DNA of 64,000 bases from Mucilaginibacter tundrae. Its GTDB lineage: Bacteria; Bacteroidota; Bacteroidia; Sphingobacteriales; Sphingobacteriaceae. A program made the position numbers and the translations under genes. The notes under the pieces were generated by a model. It was given only the letters and a program-made list of their open reading frames with translations. It searched no databases and was not told where the DNA came from. Positions 25,249 to 35,728 of the stretch are shown here, in pieces. The stretch lies in NCBI RefSeq assembly GCF_013408825.1, contig NZ_JACCBZ010000008.1, positions 1-64,000 of the forward strand. The letters are read 5' to 3'. The first letter of the stretch is position 1. Every line of letters begins with the position of its first letter.

Positions 25249-25866
25249 ATGTCAGGAATTATTGGTAAAAAGGTAGGAATGACCAGCATTTTCGATGAGA
25301 CAGGGAAGAACATCCCTTGTACGGTAATCGAAGCTGGCCCTTGCGTTGTAACACAAGTTAGATCTGTGGATACAGACGGATATGCTGCTGTTCAGTTAGC
25401 ATATGGCGACAAGAAAGAAAAAAACACCTCAGGCCCTTTAAAAGGCCACTTCCAAAAAGCCGGTACTGCTCCAAAGCGTAAGCTTGTTGAATTCAAAACT
25501 TTCGAAGACGAAAAAAACTTAGGTGACACTGTCACTGTAGATATTTTCGCAAGCGGAGATTTTGTTGACGTAGTAGGTACTTCAAAAGGTAAAGGATTTC
25601 AAGGTGTTGTAAAGCGTCACGGTTTTGGTGGTGTGGGTATGCAAACTCACGGTCAGCACAACCGTTTACGTGCACCGGGTTCATTAGGAGCGTCATCATG
25701 GCCTTCTCGTGTATTCAAAGGTATGCGTATGGCTGGTCAAATGGGTAATGAGCGCGTTAAGGTTCAAAACTTAGAAGTTTTGAAGGTTTATCCTGAGCAA
25801 AACCTATTAGTAGTTAAAGGTTCCATACCTGGAGCTAAGGGTTCATTCGTAATAGTGGATAAATAA
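25249..25866 (+). CDS. rplC: 50S ribosomal protein L3
   Basis: A 205-residue protein that nucleates 50S assembly near the peptidyl-transferase centre. It starts [18 protein letters not shown] and has the loop [20 protein letters not shown], which includes the conserved glutamine methylated in other bacteria. It is the first gene of the block, directly after its own promoter rather than after rpsJ. One base separates it from rplD. Confidence 0.97.
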   Translation: MSGIIGKKVGMTSIFDETGKNIPCTVIEAGPCVVTQVRSVDTDGYAAVQLAYGDKKEKNTSGPLKGHFQKAGTAPKRKLVEFKTFEDEKNLGDTVTVDIFASGDFVDVVGTSKGKGFQGVVKRHGFGGVGMQTHGQHNRLRAPGSLGASSWPSRVFKGMRMAGQMGNERVKVQNLEVLKVYPEQNLLVVKGSIPGAKGSFVIVDK

Positions 25867-25867
25867 G

Positions 25868-26497
25868 ATGGAAGTTAAAGTATTAAATGTATCAGGTAAA
25901 GAAACAGGTGCCAAAGTGCAACTTCCTGAGTCCGTATTCGGTATCGAACCAAACGATCACGCTATCTATCTTGATGTTAAGCAGTTTTTAGCTAATCAAC
26001 GTCAGGGTACGCACAAATCAAAACAGCGTAACGAGATTGCAGGTTCAACCCGCAAATTATATAAGCAAAAAGGTACCGGCGGTGCCCGTGCAGGTAGCGT
26101 AAAATCACCATTGTTTAACGGTGGTGGCCGTGTATTCGGTCCGCAGCCACGCGATTACAGTTTCAAATTAAACAAGAAACTTAAAGCGCTAGCACGTAAA
26201 TCGGCTTTATCATATAAAGCAAAAGATAACAATGTAGTAGTATTGGAAGATTTCAATTTTGATTCTATCAAAACTAAAAACTACATACAAATGGTAGCCG
26301 ATCTTAATGTTACTGATGTAAGAACATTATTAGTATTGGCAACTGCAGATAACAATGTGTATTTATCAAGCAGAAACTTGAAGAAAGCGAAAGTTATTAC
26401 TGCCGACCAGTTAAACACTTATGACGTGTTAAACGCCGGTAAACTTTTACTAACCGCAGGTGCTGTTAAAACTTTGGAGGAAGCATTAGCTAAGTAA
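25868..26497 (+). CDS. rplD: 50S ribosomal protein L4
   Basis: A 209-residue protein lining the peptide exit tunnel. The conserved tunnel loop [15 protein letters not shown] and the segment [20 protein letters not shown] are present. In E. coli L4 also represses the S10 operon; the hairpin in the leader could be a counterpart. It starts 1 bp after rplC and ends 2 bp before rplW. Confidence 0.97.
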   Translation: MEVKVLNVSGKETGAKVQLPESVFGIEPNDHAIYLDVKQFLANQRQGTHKSKQRNEIAGSTRKLYKQKGTGGARAGSVKSPLFNGGGRVFGPQPRDYSFKLNKKLKALARKSALSYKAKDNNVVVLEDFNFDSIKTKNYIQMVADLNVTDVRTLLVLATADNNVYLSSRNLKKAKVITADQLNTYDVLNAGKLLLTAGAVKTLEEALAK

Positions 26498-26499
26498 TT

Positions 26500-26790
26500 A
26501 TGGAAATTTTAAGAAAACCCTTACTTACCGAAAAAGTTGCTCAATTAACTGAGAAGCTTAATCGTTATGCTTTTATAGTTGACCCAAGGGCCAACAAAAT
26601 CCAAATAAAAGCAGCTATTGAAAAAATGTACGGTGTTAACATCACAGATGTAAATACCATGAGGTACGTTGGTAAATTAAAAAGCCGCAATACTAAAGCA
26701 GGAGCCGTTAGCGGTCGTGCTGCTTCGTATAAAAAAGCGATCATCACGCTGAAAGACGGTGAAACTATAGACTTTTACAGCAATATATAA
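26500..26790 (+). CDS. rplW: 50S ribosomal protein L23
   Basis: A 96-residue protein at the tunnel exit, docking site for trigger factor and SRP in bacteria. It starts [20 protein letters not shown] and has [20 protein letters not shown] and the loop [10 protein letters not shown]. The gap to rplB is 5 bp. Confidence 0.96.
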   Translation: MEILRKPLLTEKVAQLTEKLNRYAFIVDPRANKIQIKAAIEKMYGVNITDVNTMRYVGKLKSRNTKAGAVSGRAASYKKAIITLKDGETIDFYSNI

Positions 26791-26795
26791 TAGAG

Positions 26796-27623
26796 ATGGC
26801 AGTTAAAAGATTTAAACCGGTTACCCCCGGCACTCGTTTTAGAGTAGATGTTATTAATTCTGACATCACCACTAACGTTCCTGAAAAATCGTTGGTTGAA
26901 GCAGCTAATACAAGGTCTGGTGGTCGTAACAACAGCGGTAAAATGACTATGCGCTACATGGGTGGTGGTCATAAACAAGCATACAGAATAATAGATTTCA
27001 AAAGAAATAAATTCGACATACCTGCAAAGGTTGCAACTATTGAGTATGATCCTAACCGTTCAGCTCGTATAGCGCTACTTCACTTTGTAGATGGTGAAAA
27101 AAGATATATGATCGCTCCGGCGGGATTAACAGTTGGACAAACTGTTGTATCAGGCGAAACAGCAGCTCCTGAAGTTGGAAATACAATGCCATTGAAAAAT
27201 ATCCCATTTGGTTCTATTATTCATAACATTGAGTTAAATCCAGGCCAGGGTGGTATCATCGCACGTAGTGCAGGTGCTTATGCTCAGCTATCAGCACGTG
27301 ACGGCAAATACGCTATCATCAAATTGCCTTCAGGCGAAACACGTATGATCTTGTCAACTTGTTTGGCAACTATCGGTACCGTTTCAAATGGCGAAAAAGC
27401 AAACGCGGTGTTAGGTAAAGCTGGTCGCAAACGCTGGTTAGGCCGTCGCCCAAGAGTTCGTGGTGTAGCCATGAACCCGGTAGACCACCCTATGGGTGGT
27501 GGTGAGGGAAGAGCCTCAGGTGGTCACCCACGTTCACGTAAAGGTTTATTAGCTAAAGGCTACAAAACCCGTGACAAAAAGAAATCATCGGATCGTTATA
27601 TCATTGAAAGAAGGAAGAAATAG
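26796..27623 (+). CDS. rplB: 50S ribosomal protein L2
   Basis: A 275-residue protein at the peptidyl-transferase centre. The universally conserved [15 protein letters not shown] loop with its essential histidine is intact, as are [10 protein letters not shown] and the [14 protein letters not shown] end. Length is normal. It is followed by rpsS after 2 bp. Confidence 0.98.
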   Translation: MAVKRFKPVTPGTRFRVDVINSDITTNVPEKSLVEAANTRSGGRNNSGKMTMRYMGGGHKQAYRIIDFKRNKFDIPAKVATIEYDPNRSARIALLHFVDGEKRYMIAPAGLTVGQTVVSGETAAPEVGNTMPLKNIPFGSIIHNIELNPGQGGIIARSAGAYAQLSARDGKYAIIKLPSGETRMILSTCLATIGTVSNGEKANAVLGKAGRKRWLGRRPRVRGVAMNPVDHPMGGGEGRASGGHPRSRKGLLAKGYKTRDKKKSSDRYIIERRKK

Positions 27624-27625
27624 CA

Positions 27626-27892
27626 ATGGCACGTTCAATTAGAAAAGGACCTTACATCGATCATAACCTTGACAAAAAGGTTACGACACTAAATGATTCA
27701 AATAAGAAATCAGTAGTAAAAACATGGTCACGTCGTTCCATGATTTCTCCGGATTTTGTTGGTCATACATTCGCAGTACACAACGGTAACAAATTTATAC
27801 CGGTGTATGTAACAGAAAACATGGTTGGTCATAAGTTGGGCGAGTTTGCCCCAACCCGTACATTCCGCGGTCACGCAGAAAAGAAAAAATAA
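27626..27892 (+). CDS. rpsS: 30S ribosomal protein S19
   Basis: An 88-residue 30S head protein that contacts S13 and tRNA. It starts [19 protein letters not shown] and holds [20 protein letters not shown] and [15 protein letters not shown]. It is 2 bp from rplB and 3 bp from rplV. Confidence 0.97.
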   Translation: MARSIRKGPYIDHNLDKKVTTLNDSNKKSVVKTWSRRSMISPDFVGHTFAVHNGNKFIPVYVTENMVGHKLGEFAPTRTFRGHAEKKK

Positions 27893-27895
27893 GGC

Positions 27896-28324
27896 ATGGA
27901 AGCAACAACTAAAATCAAAAAGTCTGTACTGATCAGGCAACAAAAAGAAGCAGCTAAAGCCCTTGTGGGTGGCTCTTCAGTTGCTAAACTACAGAACTGC
28001 CCAACTTCACCACGCAAAATGCGTTTGGTGGTTGACCTGATACGTGGTGAAAACGTTGAGAAAGCGTTATACATCTTAAAATTTACTAATAAAGAAGCCG
28101 CGATACGCGTTGAGAAATTATTGTTATCAGCCATTAAAAACTGGGAAGCAAAAAATGAAGACAAACGTGTTGAAGACAGCGCTCTATATGTTAAAGAGAT
28201 CTCGGTAGGTGGTGGCCGCCAGTTAAAAAGATTACGCCCTGCTCCGCAAGGAAGGGGATACCGTATCCGTAAACGCTCAAACCATGTAACACTTATTGTG
28301 GACAGTAAAAACGATAACAACTAA
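27896..28324 (+). CDS. rplV: 50S ribosomal protein L22
   Basis: A 142-residue exit-tunnel protein with an N-terminal extension of about 30 residues relative to the common 110-residue form. Core motifs are [40 protein letters not shown] and the tunnel hairpin tip [14 protein letters not shown]. It is tightly packed between rpsS and rpsC. Confidence 0.97.
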   Translation: MEATTKIKKSVLIRQQKEAAKALVGGSSVAKLQNCPTSPRKMRLVVDLIRGENVEKALYILKFTNKEAAIRVEKLLLSAIKNWEAKNEDKRVEDSALYVKEISVGGGRQLKRLRPAPQGRGYRIRKRSNHVTLIVDSKNDNN

Positions 28325-28326
28325 TT

Positions 28327-29205
28327 ATGGGACAGAAAGCAAATCCAATAGGTAACAGGTTAGGAATCATCAAAGGTTGGGATTCTAATTGGTTCGGTGG
28401 AAATCACTATGCCGATAAATTAGTTGAAGACGAAAAGATCCGCAAATACCTTTCAGCACGTATAAACAAAGGTGGTGTATCTAAAATAGTTATTGAGCGT
28501 ACTTTAAAACGCATCACGGTAACTATTCACACTGCACGCCCGGGTATTGTAATTGGTAAAGGTGGCGCTGAGGTTGATAAGATCAAAGAAGAATTGAAAA
28601 AACTTACTAAAAAGGAAGTTCAGATCAACATCTTCGAAATCAAACGCCCTGAGCTTGATGCACAATTAGTTGCAGAAGGCATAGCAAAACAATTAGAAGC
28701 ACGTATCTCTTTCCGTCGTGCGATGAAAACCACAATTGCTTCAACCATGAGAATGGGTGCTGAAGGAATTAAAGTGATGACATCAGGCCGTTTAGGCGGT
28801 GCGGAAATGGCACGTAGCGAACAATATAAAGAAGGAAGAATTCCTTTGCACACTTTCCGTGCTGATATTGACTACGCTTTAGCAGAAGCATTAACTACTT
28901 ACGGTAAAATAGGTGTTAAAGTATGGATCTGTAAAGGTGAAGTTTACGGCAAACGCGACTTGTCTCCAAACATTGGTGGTACAAGCAGCAACAGCGGTAA
29001 AGGTGGACGTCCAGAAGGTAACGCAGCCGGTTTCGGTGGCCGTGGTGGCAACGAAAGAGGTGGTGACCGTGGCGATCGCAGAGGCGGTGGCGACAGGAAA
29101 CCAGGTGGTAACCCTAACAACCGTGGTGGTGGTGGAAATCGCCCAGGTGGTCCAGGAAACAGCCGTCCAGGTGGCAATCGCCCGGGTGGTCCAGCAAAGA
29201 GATAA
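28327..29205 (+). CDS. rpsC: 30S ribosomal protein S3 with long Gly/Arg/Pro-rich tail
   Basis: A 292-residue mRNA-entry-site protein. The KH domain ([19 protein letters not shown]) and the C-terminal domain ([20 protein letters not shown]) are normal up to about residue 216. After that comes a 76-residue low-complexity tail of Gly, Arg, Pro and Asn (for example [19 protein letters not shown]). S3 is usually about 210-240 residues. The tail resembles RGG-type RNA-binding segments and sits where S3 guards the mRNA channel. Codon use in the tail is still that of the gene. Confidence 0.97.
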   Translation: MGQKANPIGNRLGIIKGWDSNWFGGNHYADKLVEDEKIRKYLSARINKGGVSKIVIERTLKRITVTIHTARPGIVIGKGGAEVDKIKEELKKLTKKEVQINIFEIKRPELDAQLVAEGIAKQLEARISFRRAMKTTIASTMRMGAEGIKVMTSGRLGGAEMARSEQYKEGRIPLHTFRADIDYALAEALTTYGKIGVKVWICKGEVYGKRDLSPNIGGTSSNSGKGGRPEGNAAGFGGRGGNERGGDRGDRRGGGDRKPGGNPNNRGGGGNRPGGPGNSRPGGNRPGGPAKR

Positions 29206-29252
29206 TAACAATAGTAGATTAATATATCATTTTGATATAAAAGCTTAAGAAA

Positions 29253-29675
29253 ATGCTACAGCCAAAAAGAACTAAGTTCAGAAAGATGCAAAAAGGCAAG
29301 ATGAAGGGAAACGCCAGTCGTGGTGCTGAACTTTCATTTGGATCTTTCGGTATAAAATCACTCGAGCCGGCCTGGATTACCAGCCGTCAGATCGAGGCTG
29401 CCCGTATTGCTGTAACACGTTTTATGAAACGTGAAGGCCAGGTATGGATCAGAATATTCCCTGACAAACCTGTAACCAAAAAACCAGCGGAAGTACGTAT
29501 GGGTAAAGGTAAAGGTGCCCCTGAATACTGGGTAGCGGTAGTACGCCCCGGAAGGATCATCTTTGAAGCAGAAGGTGTGCCATTGGACGTTGCTAAAGAG
29601 GCTTTACGCCTTGCAGCACAGAAACTGCCGGTACAAACAAGATTTATAGTACGTAGAGATTACGTAGAAGCATAA
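29253..29675 (+). CDS. rplP: 50S ribosomal protein L16
   Basis: A 140-residue protein near the A site. It starts [19 protein letters not shown] and includes [19 protein letters not shown] and [20 protein letters not shown]. An 86-bp gap with a nested hairpin separates it from rpmC, the largest gap in the first half of this block. Confidence 0.97.
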   Translation: MLQPKRTKFRKMQKGKMKGNASRGAELSFGSFGIKSLEPAWITSRQIEAARIAVTRFMKREGQVWIRIFPDKPVTKKPAEVRMGKGKGAPEYWVAVVRPGRIIFEAEGVPLDVAKEALRLAAQKLPVQTRFIVRRDYVEA

Positions 29676-29683
29676 ATAAAAAA

Positions 29684-29753
29684 GTTAGCGGTTTTGAGTT
29701 TGCAGTTATCAGTTTGATAAGCGGGCTTAGAACTAAAAACTCAAATAACTAAC
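29684..29753 (+). other. Nested stem-loop between rplP and rpmC
   Basis: GTTAG (29684-29688) pairs with CTAAC (29749-29753), and TTGAGTTT (29694-29701) pairs with AAACTCAA (29737-29744), with a further AGTT/AACT inside. No T run follows. It has the size and nesting of an RNA processing or regulatory element. Confidence 0.7.
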
Positions 29754-29761
29754 AAGAGAAA

Positions 29762-29971
29762 ATGAAGAACTCAGAAATTTTAGAGCTATCAACTGAAGAA
29801 TTGGTTGCAAGAATCGGCGAAGAGAGAGCGAATCTCACCAAACTGAAATTTGCACATGCAGTTTCGGCTATTGAGAACCCAACACGTATTACAAAAGTAC
29901 GCAAGGAAGTTGCTCGTTTAACTACTGAATTAACTAAGCGCAAAGCTGCGCCGGCTTCTGAAAAGAATTAA
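29762..29971 (+). CDS. rpmC: 50S ribosomal protein L29
   Basis: A 69-residue helical-hairpin protein at the tunnel exit. Motifs are [35 protein letters not shown] and the following basic helix. The gap to rpsQ is 10 bp. Confidence 0.95.
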   Translation: MKNSEILELSTEELVARIGEERANLTKLKFAHAVSAIENPTRITKVRKEVARLTTELTKRKAAPASEKN

Positions 29972-29981
29972 TTTTTTAGAA

Positions 29982-30236
29982 ATGGAAAGAAATTTAAGAA
30001 AAACACGTACCGGCCTGGTAGTTAGCAACAAGATGGAGAAATCTATCGTTGTAGCTGTTGAGCGGAAGGTGAAGCACCCGATTTATGGTAAGTTCGTTAA
30101 GAAAACTACCAAATTTATGGCTCATGACGAGACTAATACCTGTGGTATTGGTGATACCGTTTTGATAATGGAAACACGCCCGTTGAGCAAAAGCAAAAAC
30201 TGGAGATTAGTTCAAATTTTAGAAAGGGCTAAATAA
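29982..30236 (+). CDS. rpsQ: 30S ribosomal protein S17
   Basis: An 84-residue OB-fold 16S-binding protein. [39 protein letters not shown] and [16 protein letters not shown] are diagnostic. rplN follows after 1 bp. Confidence 0.97.
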   Translation: MERNLRKTRTGLVVSNKMEKSIVVAVERKVKHPIYGKFVKKTTKFMAHDETNTCGIGDTVLIMETRPLSKSKNWRLVQILERAK

Positions 30237-30237
30237 C

Positions 30238-30606
30238 ATGGTACAACAGGAATCAAGATTAAATGTAGCTGATAACAGCGGCGCTAAAGAAGTTTTAGTT
30301 ATCCGCGTATTAGGCGGTACCGGCAAAAGATATGCTTCTATTGGTGATAAGATAGTAGTTACCGTAAAAAGCGCGATACCATCAGGTAACGTGAAAAAAG
30401 GTACTGTATCTAAAGCGGTAGTAGTACGTACCAAAAAAGAAATCCGTAGAAAAGACGGTTCATATATACGTTTTGACGATAACGCAGCAGTATTGTTAAA
30501 CAATCAGGACGAGCCACGTGGTACACGTATCTTCGGCCCTGTTGCAAGGGAACTGCGTGAGAAACAATTTATGAAAATTGTATCATTAGCACCGGAGGTA
30601 TTGTAA
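30238..30606 (+). CDS. rplN: 50S ribosomal protein L14
   Basis: A 122-residue intersubunit-bridge protein. It starts [19 protein letters not shown] and has [19 protein letters not shown] and [16 protein letters not shown]. Length is exactly typical. A GGAGG at 30594-30598 near its end sits 9 bases before the rplX ATG. Confidence 0.98.
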   Translation: MVQQESRLNVADNSGAKEVLVIRVLGGTGKRYASIGDKIVVTVKSAIPSGNVKKGTVSKAVVVRTKKEIRRKDGSYIRFDDNAAVLLNNQDEPRGTRIFGPVARELREKQFMKIVSLAPEVL

Positions 30607-30607
30607 C

Positions 30608-30952
30608 ATGGATAAGAAAAAACACGCACAACCAGCTAAATTAAAAATCCGTAAGGGTGATTTAGTGCAGGTGATAGCCGGCGACTCAAAAGGTACGCAA
30701 GGTAAAATAACTGAAGTAATATTAGCTACAGGCAGGGCAATTGTTGAAGGTGCTAACTTAGTATCAAAACATACAAAACCTAATGCTGCTAATCCTAACG
30801 GTGGAATTGTTAAACAAGAAGCCGCTATACACGTATCAAACTTAGCTTTGGTTGATGCTAAAACTGGTAAGCCAACACGTGTTGGAAGAAAATTAAACGA
30901 TGCCGGTAAATTAGTTAGGGTATCAAAAAAATCAGGGGAGGAAATTAAGTAA
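30608..30952 (+). CDS. rplX: 50S ribosomal protein L24
   Basis: A 114-residue assembly initiator with a KOW motif ([20 protein letters not shown]) and [17 protein letters not shown]. Its last base is shared with the rplE start region: the stop overlaps the ATG (TAATG), so the two are coupled. GGGGAGG at 30935-30941 precedes the rplE start by 10 bases. Confidence 0.96.
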   Translation: MDKKKHAQPAKLKIRKGDLVQVIAGDSKGTQGKITEVILATGRAIVEGANLVSKHTKPNAANPNGGIVKQEAAIHVSNLALVDAKTGKPTRVGRKLNDAGKLVRVSKKSGEEIK

Positions 30953-31515
30953 TGACTTACACACCAAGATTAAAATCAAAATATAAGGACGATATCCGCG
31001 CCGCTCTGAAAGAAAAATTTCAGTACAAAAGCGTTATGCAGGTTCCTAAATTGCAAAAAATTGCAATTAACCAGGGTGTAGGTGGTGCAACTACCGACAA
31101 GAAATTGATCGAGAATACCATCACTGAGTTAACTACTATTACCGGCCAGCAAGCAGTATCTTCAAAATCTAAAAAAGATATATCAAACTTTAAATTGCGT
31201 AAAAATATGCCAATAGGCGTACGTGTTACTTTGCGTGACAACACAATGTACGAGTTTTTAGATCGTTTGATCTCTGTTGCTTTACCACGTATACGTGATT
31301 TTAAAGGCATCAACGATAAAGGTTTTGACGGAAGAGGCAACTATACTTTAGGTATAACAGAGCAAATTATATTCCCTGAGATTAATATTGATAAAATCAA
31401 TAAAATTCAAGGTATGGATATTACCTTTGTAACCTCGGCAACAAACGATGTTGAAGCACTTGAGTTGCTTAAACAATTTGGATTACCATTTAAAAATCAA
31501 AATAGCAATGGCTAA
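30952..31515 (+). CDS. rplE: 50S ribosomal protein L5
   Basis: A 187-residue 5S-rRNA-binding protein. Motifs are [32 protein letters not shown] and the [20 protein letters not shown] loop. Its stop overlaps the rpsN start by 8 bases (31508-31515). Confidence 0.97.
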   Translation: MTYTPRLKSKYKDDIRAALKEKFQYKSVMQVPKLQKIAINQGVGGATTDKKLIENTITELTTITGQQAVSSKSKKDISNFKLRKNMPIGVRVTLRDNTMYEFLDRLISVALPRIRDFKGINDKGFDGRGNYTLGITEQIIFPEINIDKINKIQGMDITFVTSATNDVEALELLKQFGLPFKNQNSNG

Positions 31516-31777
31516 AGAAGGTATAAAAGCACGTGAACTTAAACGTGCTAAATTAGTAGCTAAATACGCTGAAAAAAGAGAAACTCTTAAAGCAGCAGGC
31601 GATTACGCAGGTTTAGATAAATTACCTAAAGCTGCATCACCGGTAAAATTGCACAACCGTTGCAAATTAACTGGCCGGCCTCGTGGTTATATGCGCCAAT
31701 TTGGTATTTCACGTGTTACATTCCGTGAAATGGCTTTAGCTGGTAAAATACCGGGAGTAAGAAAAGCTAGCTGGTAA
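31508..31777 (+). CDS. rpsN: 30S ribosomal protein S14, zinc-free long form
   Basis: An 89-residue protein starting [20 protein letters not shown]. The frame is open upstream inside rplE, but the conserved start is the ATG at 31508. The end [20 protein letters not shown] has only one of the cysteines of the zinc-binding short form, so this is the C-minus type of about 89-101 residues. A 94-bp gap with a hairpin follows before rpsH. Confidence 0.97.
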   Translation: MAKEGIKARELKRAKLVAKYAEKRETLKAAGDYAGLDKLPKAASPVKLHNRCKLTGRPRGYMRQFGISRVTFREMALAGKIPGVRKASW

Positions 31778-31871
31778 TAAGTTAGTACTCGATACTAATA
31801 AAAAGAATTTTAACCGATAGAAGGTCGCCCCGGACGTTACGGGAAGGAAACCACTGTCATAACATACAAAA

Positions 31872-32270
31872 ATGAATACAGATCCAATCGCAGATTATCT
31901 TACAAGAGTAAGGAATGCTATTAAAGCCAACCATAGGGTTGTTGAAATTCCTGCATCAAATCTGAAAAAGGAAATCACTAAGGTGCTTTTCGACAAAGGT
32001 TACATCGCGAACTACAAGTTTGAGGAAAATGGTCCGCAAGGGACTATTAAAGTGGCATTAAAATACCACCCGATAACTAAAATTTCTGCTATCCGCAGCA
32101 TCGCACGTATAAGTAAACCAGGTTTGAGAAAATACGCAGGCATGGATAATATGCCAAGAGTATTAAATGGTTTAGGTATCGCCATCCTGTCAACTTCTCA
32201 CGGTGTAATGACCGATAAAGAAGCTCGTCAGCAAAATGTTGGTGGTGAGGTTTTATGCTACGTTTATTAA
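31872..32270 (+). CDS. rpsH: 30S ribosomal protein S8
   Basis: A 132-residue central-domain protein. It starts [20 protein letters not shown] and ends [20 protein letters not shown]. The 94-bp leader holds TTAGTA/TACTAA (31782-31798) and a CCCG/CGGG pair. In E. coli S8 represses the spc operon at the rplE gene; the long leader here may hold an equivalent site. Confidence 0.97.
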   Translation: MNTDPIADYLTRVRNAIKANHRVVEIPASNLKKEITKVLFDKGYIANYKFEENGPQGTIKVALKYHPITKISAIRSIARISKPGLRKYAGMDNMPRVLNGLGIAILSTSHGVMTDKEARQQNVGGEVLCYVY

Positions 32271-32286
32271 TAGGAGAAATTAAGCA

Positions 32287-32844
32287 ATGTCAAGAATAGG
32301 AAAAGCACCAATAGCACTACCGCAGGGAGTAACTATAACTGTATCACCAGAGAACCTGGTTACTGTTAAAGGCCCTAAAGGTGAGTTGCATCAAGCTGTA
32401 GACAGTGACATCATTGTTGAGCAGGAAGAAGGAAATTTGCTTGTTAAGCGCCCTTCAGAGCAAAAACGCCACAAAGCATTACACGGTTTATACCGTTCGC
32501 TTTTAAATAATATGGTTGTAGGTGTAACCGCCGGTTACAAAATTGAGCAGGAATTAGTGGGTGTAGGTTACCGCGCAACCAATACAGGTAATACATTAGA
32601 TTTAGTGTTGGGTTACTCTCACCACTGGGTATTTGAATTGCCACAAGAAATTAAAGTTTCAACAACTGCTGAAAAGGGTAAAAACCCAACTATCATTTTG
32701 GAATCAATTGACAAACAATTGATCGGCCAAGTGGCTGCAAAAATACGCTCGTTACGTACACCAGAGCCTTACAAAGGTAAAGGTATCAAGTTTGTTGGCG
32801 AAGTATTGAGAAGAAAAGCAGGTAAATCAGCATCTAAAAAATAA
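32287..32844 (+). CDS. rplF: 50S ribosomal protein L6
   Basis: A 185-residue protein at the base of the L7/L12 stalk. Motifs are [37 protein letters not shown] and [25 protein letters not shown] at 32272-32276 precedes the start by 10 bases. Confidence 0.97.
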   Translation: MSRIGKAPIALPQGVTITVSPENLVTVKGPKGELHQAVDSDIIVEQEEGNLLVKRPSEQKRHKALHGLYRSLLNNMVVGVTAGYKIEQELVGVGYRATNTGNTLDLVLGYSHHWVFELPQEIKVSTTAEKGKNPTIILESIDKQLIGQVAAKIRSLRTPEPYKGKGIKFVGEVLRRKAGKSASKK

Positions 32845-32849
32845 TCGTC

Positions 32850-33203
32850 ATGGGAGCTAAACTATCAAGAAGAGACAGAATAAAGAAAGGCATCAGAAAA
32901 CGCCTTTCAGGTTCAACAGCGCGTCCGCGCTTGTCTGTATACAGAAGCAATAAAGGTATTTATGCCCAGATAATTGACGATGTATCCGGAAAAACTATTG
33001 TATCAGCATCATCTTTATCAAAAGATTTTGTAGCAACAACAGGTACTAAATCAGATCAATCAGTAGCCGTGGGCAAACTGGTAGCTGAAAAAGCCTTAGC
33101 TGCTGGCATTAAAGATGTTGTTTTCGATAGAAACGGTTATTTGTACCATGGCCGTGTTAAATCACTGGCTGAAGGTGCACGTGAAGGCGGTTTAAACTTT
33201 TAA
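32850..33203 (+). CDS. rplR: 50S ribosomal protein L18
   Basis: A 117-residue 5S-rRNA-binding protein. [36 protein letters not shown] and [20 protein letters not shown] are typical. It is 5 bp after rplF. Confidence 0.97.
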   Translation: MGAKLSRRDRIKKGIRKRLSGSTARPRLSVYRSNKGIYAQIIDDVSGKTIVSASSLSKDFVATTGTKSDQSVAVGKLVAEKALAAGIKDVVFDRNGYLYHGRVKSLAEGAREGGLNF

Positions 33204-33215
33204 TCGAAACAGGAA

Positions 33216-33734
33216 ATGTCAACAATCAACATAAAAAGAGTAAAAACAAGCGAGATCGAATTAAAAGACCGCTTGGTGAGCATACAACGTGTAGCCAAAG
33301 TAACCAAAGGTGGCCGTACATTCAGCTTTTCTGCTATCGTAGTAGTAGGCGACGAGAACGGTGTTGTAGGTTATGGCTTAGGTAAAGCTAAAGAAGTAAC
33401 TGAAGCTATTGCTAAAGGTATTGATGATGCTAAAAAGAACTTGGTAAAAGTGCCTATTATTAACGGTACTGTGCCTCATGAGCAAATTGGTAAATTTTCA
33501 GGTGGTTTTGTTTTCATTAAACCAGCTGCAAATGGTACCGGTGTAATTGCTGGTGGTGCGATGCGTGCAGTGTTAGAGTCTGCAGGTGTTCACAACGTAT
33601 TGGCGAAATCAAAAGGTTCATCAAATCCACACAACGTGGTTAAAGCAACCGTATCAGCATTATCACAATTGCGTGATGCTTATACAGTAGCACAACACCG
33701 CGGCGTTAGTTTAGGTAAAGTATTTAACGGATAA
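33216..33734 (+). CDS. rpsE: 30S ribosomal protein S5
   Basis: A 172-residue protein important for decoding accuracy. [39 protein letters not shown] and [19 protein letters not shown] are present. It lies 6 bp before rpmD. Confidence 0.97.
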   Translation: MSTINIKRVKTSEIELKDRLVSIQRVAKVTKGGRTFSFSAIVVVGDENGVVGYGLGKAKEVTEAIAKGIDDAKKNLVKVPIINGTVPHEQIGKFSGGFVFIKPAANGTGVIAGGAMRAVLESAGVHNVLAKSKGSSNPHNVVKATVSALSQLRDAYTVAQHRGVSLGKVFNG

Positions 33735-33740
33735 TTAGTC

Positions 33741-33920
33741 ATGGCAAAAATCAAAATAACTCAGATTAAAAGCGTGATCGATAGAAGTGAACGCCAGAAA
33801 AGAACTATCGAAGCCTTAGGCCTTCGTAAAATTAACCACAGCGTGGAAGTTGAAGCTAATCCGGCTATCATCGGTATGGTGAAGAAAGTTAACCATTTGG
33901 TAGCGGTAGAAAATATTTAA
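33741..33920 (+). CDS. rpmD: 50S ribosomal protein L30
   Basis: A 59-residue protein, easily missed because of its length. It starts [20 protein letters not shown] and includes [20 protein letters not shown]. It fills the space between rpsE and rplO, in the expected spc order. Confidence 0.96.
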   Translation: MAKIKITQIKSVIDRSERQKRTIEALGLRKINHSVEVEANPAIIGMVKKVNHLVAVENI

Positions 33921-33924
33921 TATC

Positions 33925-34374
33925 ATGAATTTAAGTAATTTAAAACCTGCAGAAGGTTCTACTAAAAATAGAAAAAGAATAGGCCGTGGTACTGGCTCAG
34001 GCCGTGGTGGAACATCAACCCGTGGCCATAAAGGTGCAGGGTCACGTTCAGGTACTTCAGCCAAAATTGGTTTCGAAGGTGGACAGATGCCATTACAACG
34101 CCGTGTGCCTAAAGTAGGCTTCAAGAATAACAACCGCGTAGAATACGTTGGCGTTAACCTTGATGTGTTACAGGGCTTAGTTGAGCAACATTCAGTTACA
34201 TCAATTGATTTTGCAACACTAAAGGAATATGGTTTAGTATCGAAAAAAAGCGACCTGGTTAAGATTTTAGGTCGTGGCGAACTAAAAGCCACTTTAGAAG
34301 TTAAAGCACATGCATTTACTGCCACAGCGCAAAAAGCAATTGAAGCAGCTGGTGGTACCATAGTTAAGCTATAA
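33925..34374 (+). CDS. rplO: 50S ribosomal protein L15
   Basis: A 149-residue assembly protein with the glycine-rich N-terminal arm RIGRGTGSGRGGTSTRGHKG and GFEGGQMPLQRRVPKVGF. It is 4 bp after rpmD and 7 bp before secY. Confidence 0.97.
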   Translation: MNLSNLKPAEGSTKNRKRIGRGTGSGRGGTSTRGHKGAGSRSGTSAKIGFEGGQMPLQRRVPKVGFKNNNRVEYVGVNLDVLQGLVEQHSVTSIDFATLKEYGLVSKKSDLVKILGRGELKATLEVKAHAFTATAQKAIEAAGGTIVKL

Positions 34375-34381
34375 TTTTTCA

Positions 34382-35719
34382 ATGAAGAATTTTTTCACCA
34401 CATTATCCAATATTTGGAAAATCGAGGATTTAAGAGTGCGTATAACCAACACACTCTTATTTCTTTTAATATACCGTATAGGTTGCGTTATTGTTTTGCC
34501 TGGTGTAGATCCTGCATCATTAAACACAAGCGCTAAAGAAGGTTTATTAGGATTATTAAACATGTTTGCCGGTGGCGCGTTCTCGCGTGCATCGATTTTT
34601 GCATTAGGCGTAATGCCTTATATCTCGGCTTCAATTGTGGTGCAATTGCTTGGTATAGCAGTGCCATACTTTGCTAAACTGCAAAAAGAAGGTGAAAGCG
34701 GCCAAAACAAAATTAACCAGTGGACCCGTTACCTAACAATAGGTATTACGGCTTTACAAGCGATAGGCTATTTGAAATCTCAGATCGGCCCTGATGCAAG
34801 GTTAATTGGAGATCCATTCTTTACTATATTAAACGTATTTGTATTAACATCAGGTACCTTATTTGTAATGTGGTTAGGCGAACGTATAACTGATAAAGGT
34901 ATTGGTAACGGTATTTCATTGATCATCATGATCGGTATCATCGCTTCATTACCTGGCGCGGTTGTGACTGAATTTAACGCACGCAGAAGCGGCCAGGGTG
35001 GTTTAATTACCTTTGTGGTTGAGATTGTAGCTTATATTGCAGTTGTAATGTTCACCATAATGATAGTACAGGGTACCCGAAAAGTCGCGGTACAATATGC
35101 AAAGCGTATAGTTGGTAATAAACAATATGGTGGTGTGCGTCAATACATACCGTTAAAAGTGAATGCGGCAAACGTAATGCCAATCATTTTTGCCCAGGCT
35201 TTAATGTTTATTCCTGCATATATCCCTTCGTTATTTCCAAGTGTAGCTGCTAACTCAGTTGTAATGGGCTTAGCTAATTATAACTCATGGGAACATAACC
35301 TGTTATTTGCAGTATTAATTATACTATTTACTTTCTTCTATACAGCTATTACGGTTAACCCTAATCAAATGGCTGAGGATATGAAAAAGAATGGCGGCTT
35401 TATTCCAGGTGTTCAACCAGGTAGGGCGACAGCTAATTTTCTTGATGATATTATTTCTAAAATCACCTTACCCGGTGCAGTAGCCTTAGCAATTATCGCT
35501 GTTATACCGGCTGTTGTTAGTATGATGGGGGTAAGCAGTCTTTTTTCAAGATTCTTTGGAGGAACATCACTTATCATATTAGTAGGTGTAATTTTAGATA
35601 CCTTACAACAAATTGAAAGTCATTTATTAATGCGCCATTATGACGGATTAATGAAAACCGGAAGAATAAAAGGTCGTAGTGCAGCACCTGCTGTTACAGG
35701 ATCTACGCCGGTTCTATAA
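34382..35719 (+). CDS. secY: Protein translocase subunit SecY
   Basis: A 445-residue, ten-helix channel of the Sec translocon in the inner membrane. Conserved parts include RITNTLLFLLIYRIGC, the plug region after PGVDPASL, GIGNGISLIIMIGI and the cytosolic loops. Its place between rplO and map is standard for Bacteroidota. SecE and SecG are encoded elsewhere. Confidence 0.98.
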   Translation: MKNFFTTLSNIWKIEDLRVRITNTLLFLLIYRIGCVIVLPGVDPASLNTSAKEGLLGLLNMFAGGAFSRASIFALGVMPYISASIVVQLLGIAVPYFAKLQKEGESGQNKINQWTRYLTIGITALQAIGYLKSQIGPDARLIGDPFFTILNVFVLTSGTLFVMWLGERITDKGIGNGISLIIMIGIIASLPGAVVTEFNARRSGQGGLITFVVEIVAYIAVVMFTIMIVQGTRKVAVQYAKRIVGNKQYGGVRQYIPLKVNAANVMPIIFAQALMFIPAYIPSLFPSVAANSVVMGLANYNSWEHNLLFAVLIILFTFFYTAITVNPNQMAEDMKKNGGFIPGVQPGRATANFLDDIISKITLPGAVALAIIAVIPAVVSMMGVSSLFSRFFGGTSLIILVGVILDTLQQIESHLLMRHYDGLMKTGRIKGRSAAPAVTGSTPVL

Positions 35720-35728
35720 TATTACAGC

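Noticed and set aside
28891..29211. Long minus-strand and alternative plus-strand frames across the end of rpsC
   Set aside because: They are side effects of the GGN/CGN-rich codons of the S3 tail and encode Thr/Ala- or Pro-rich nonsense.
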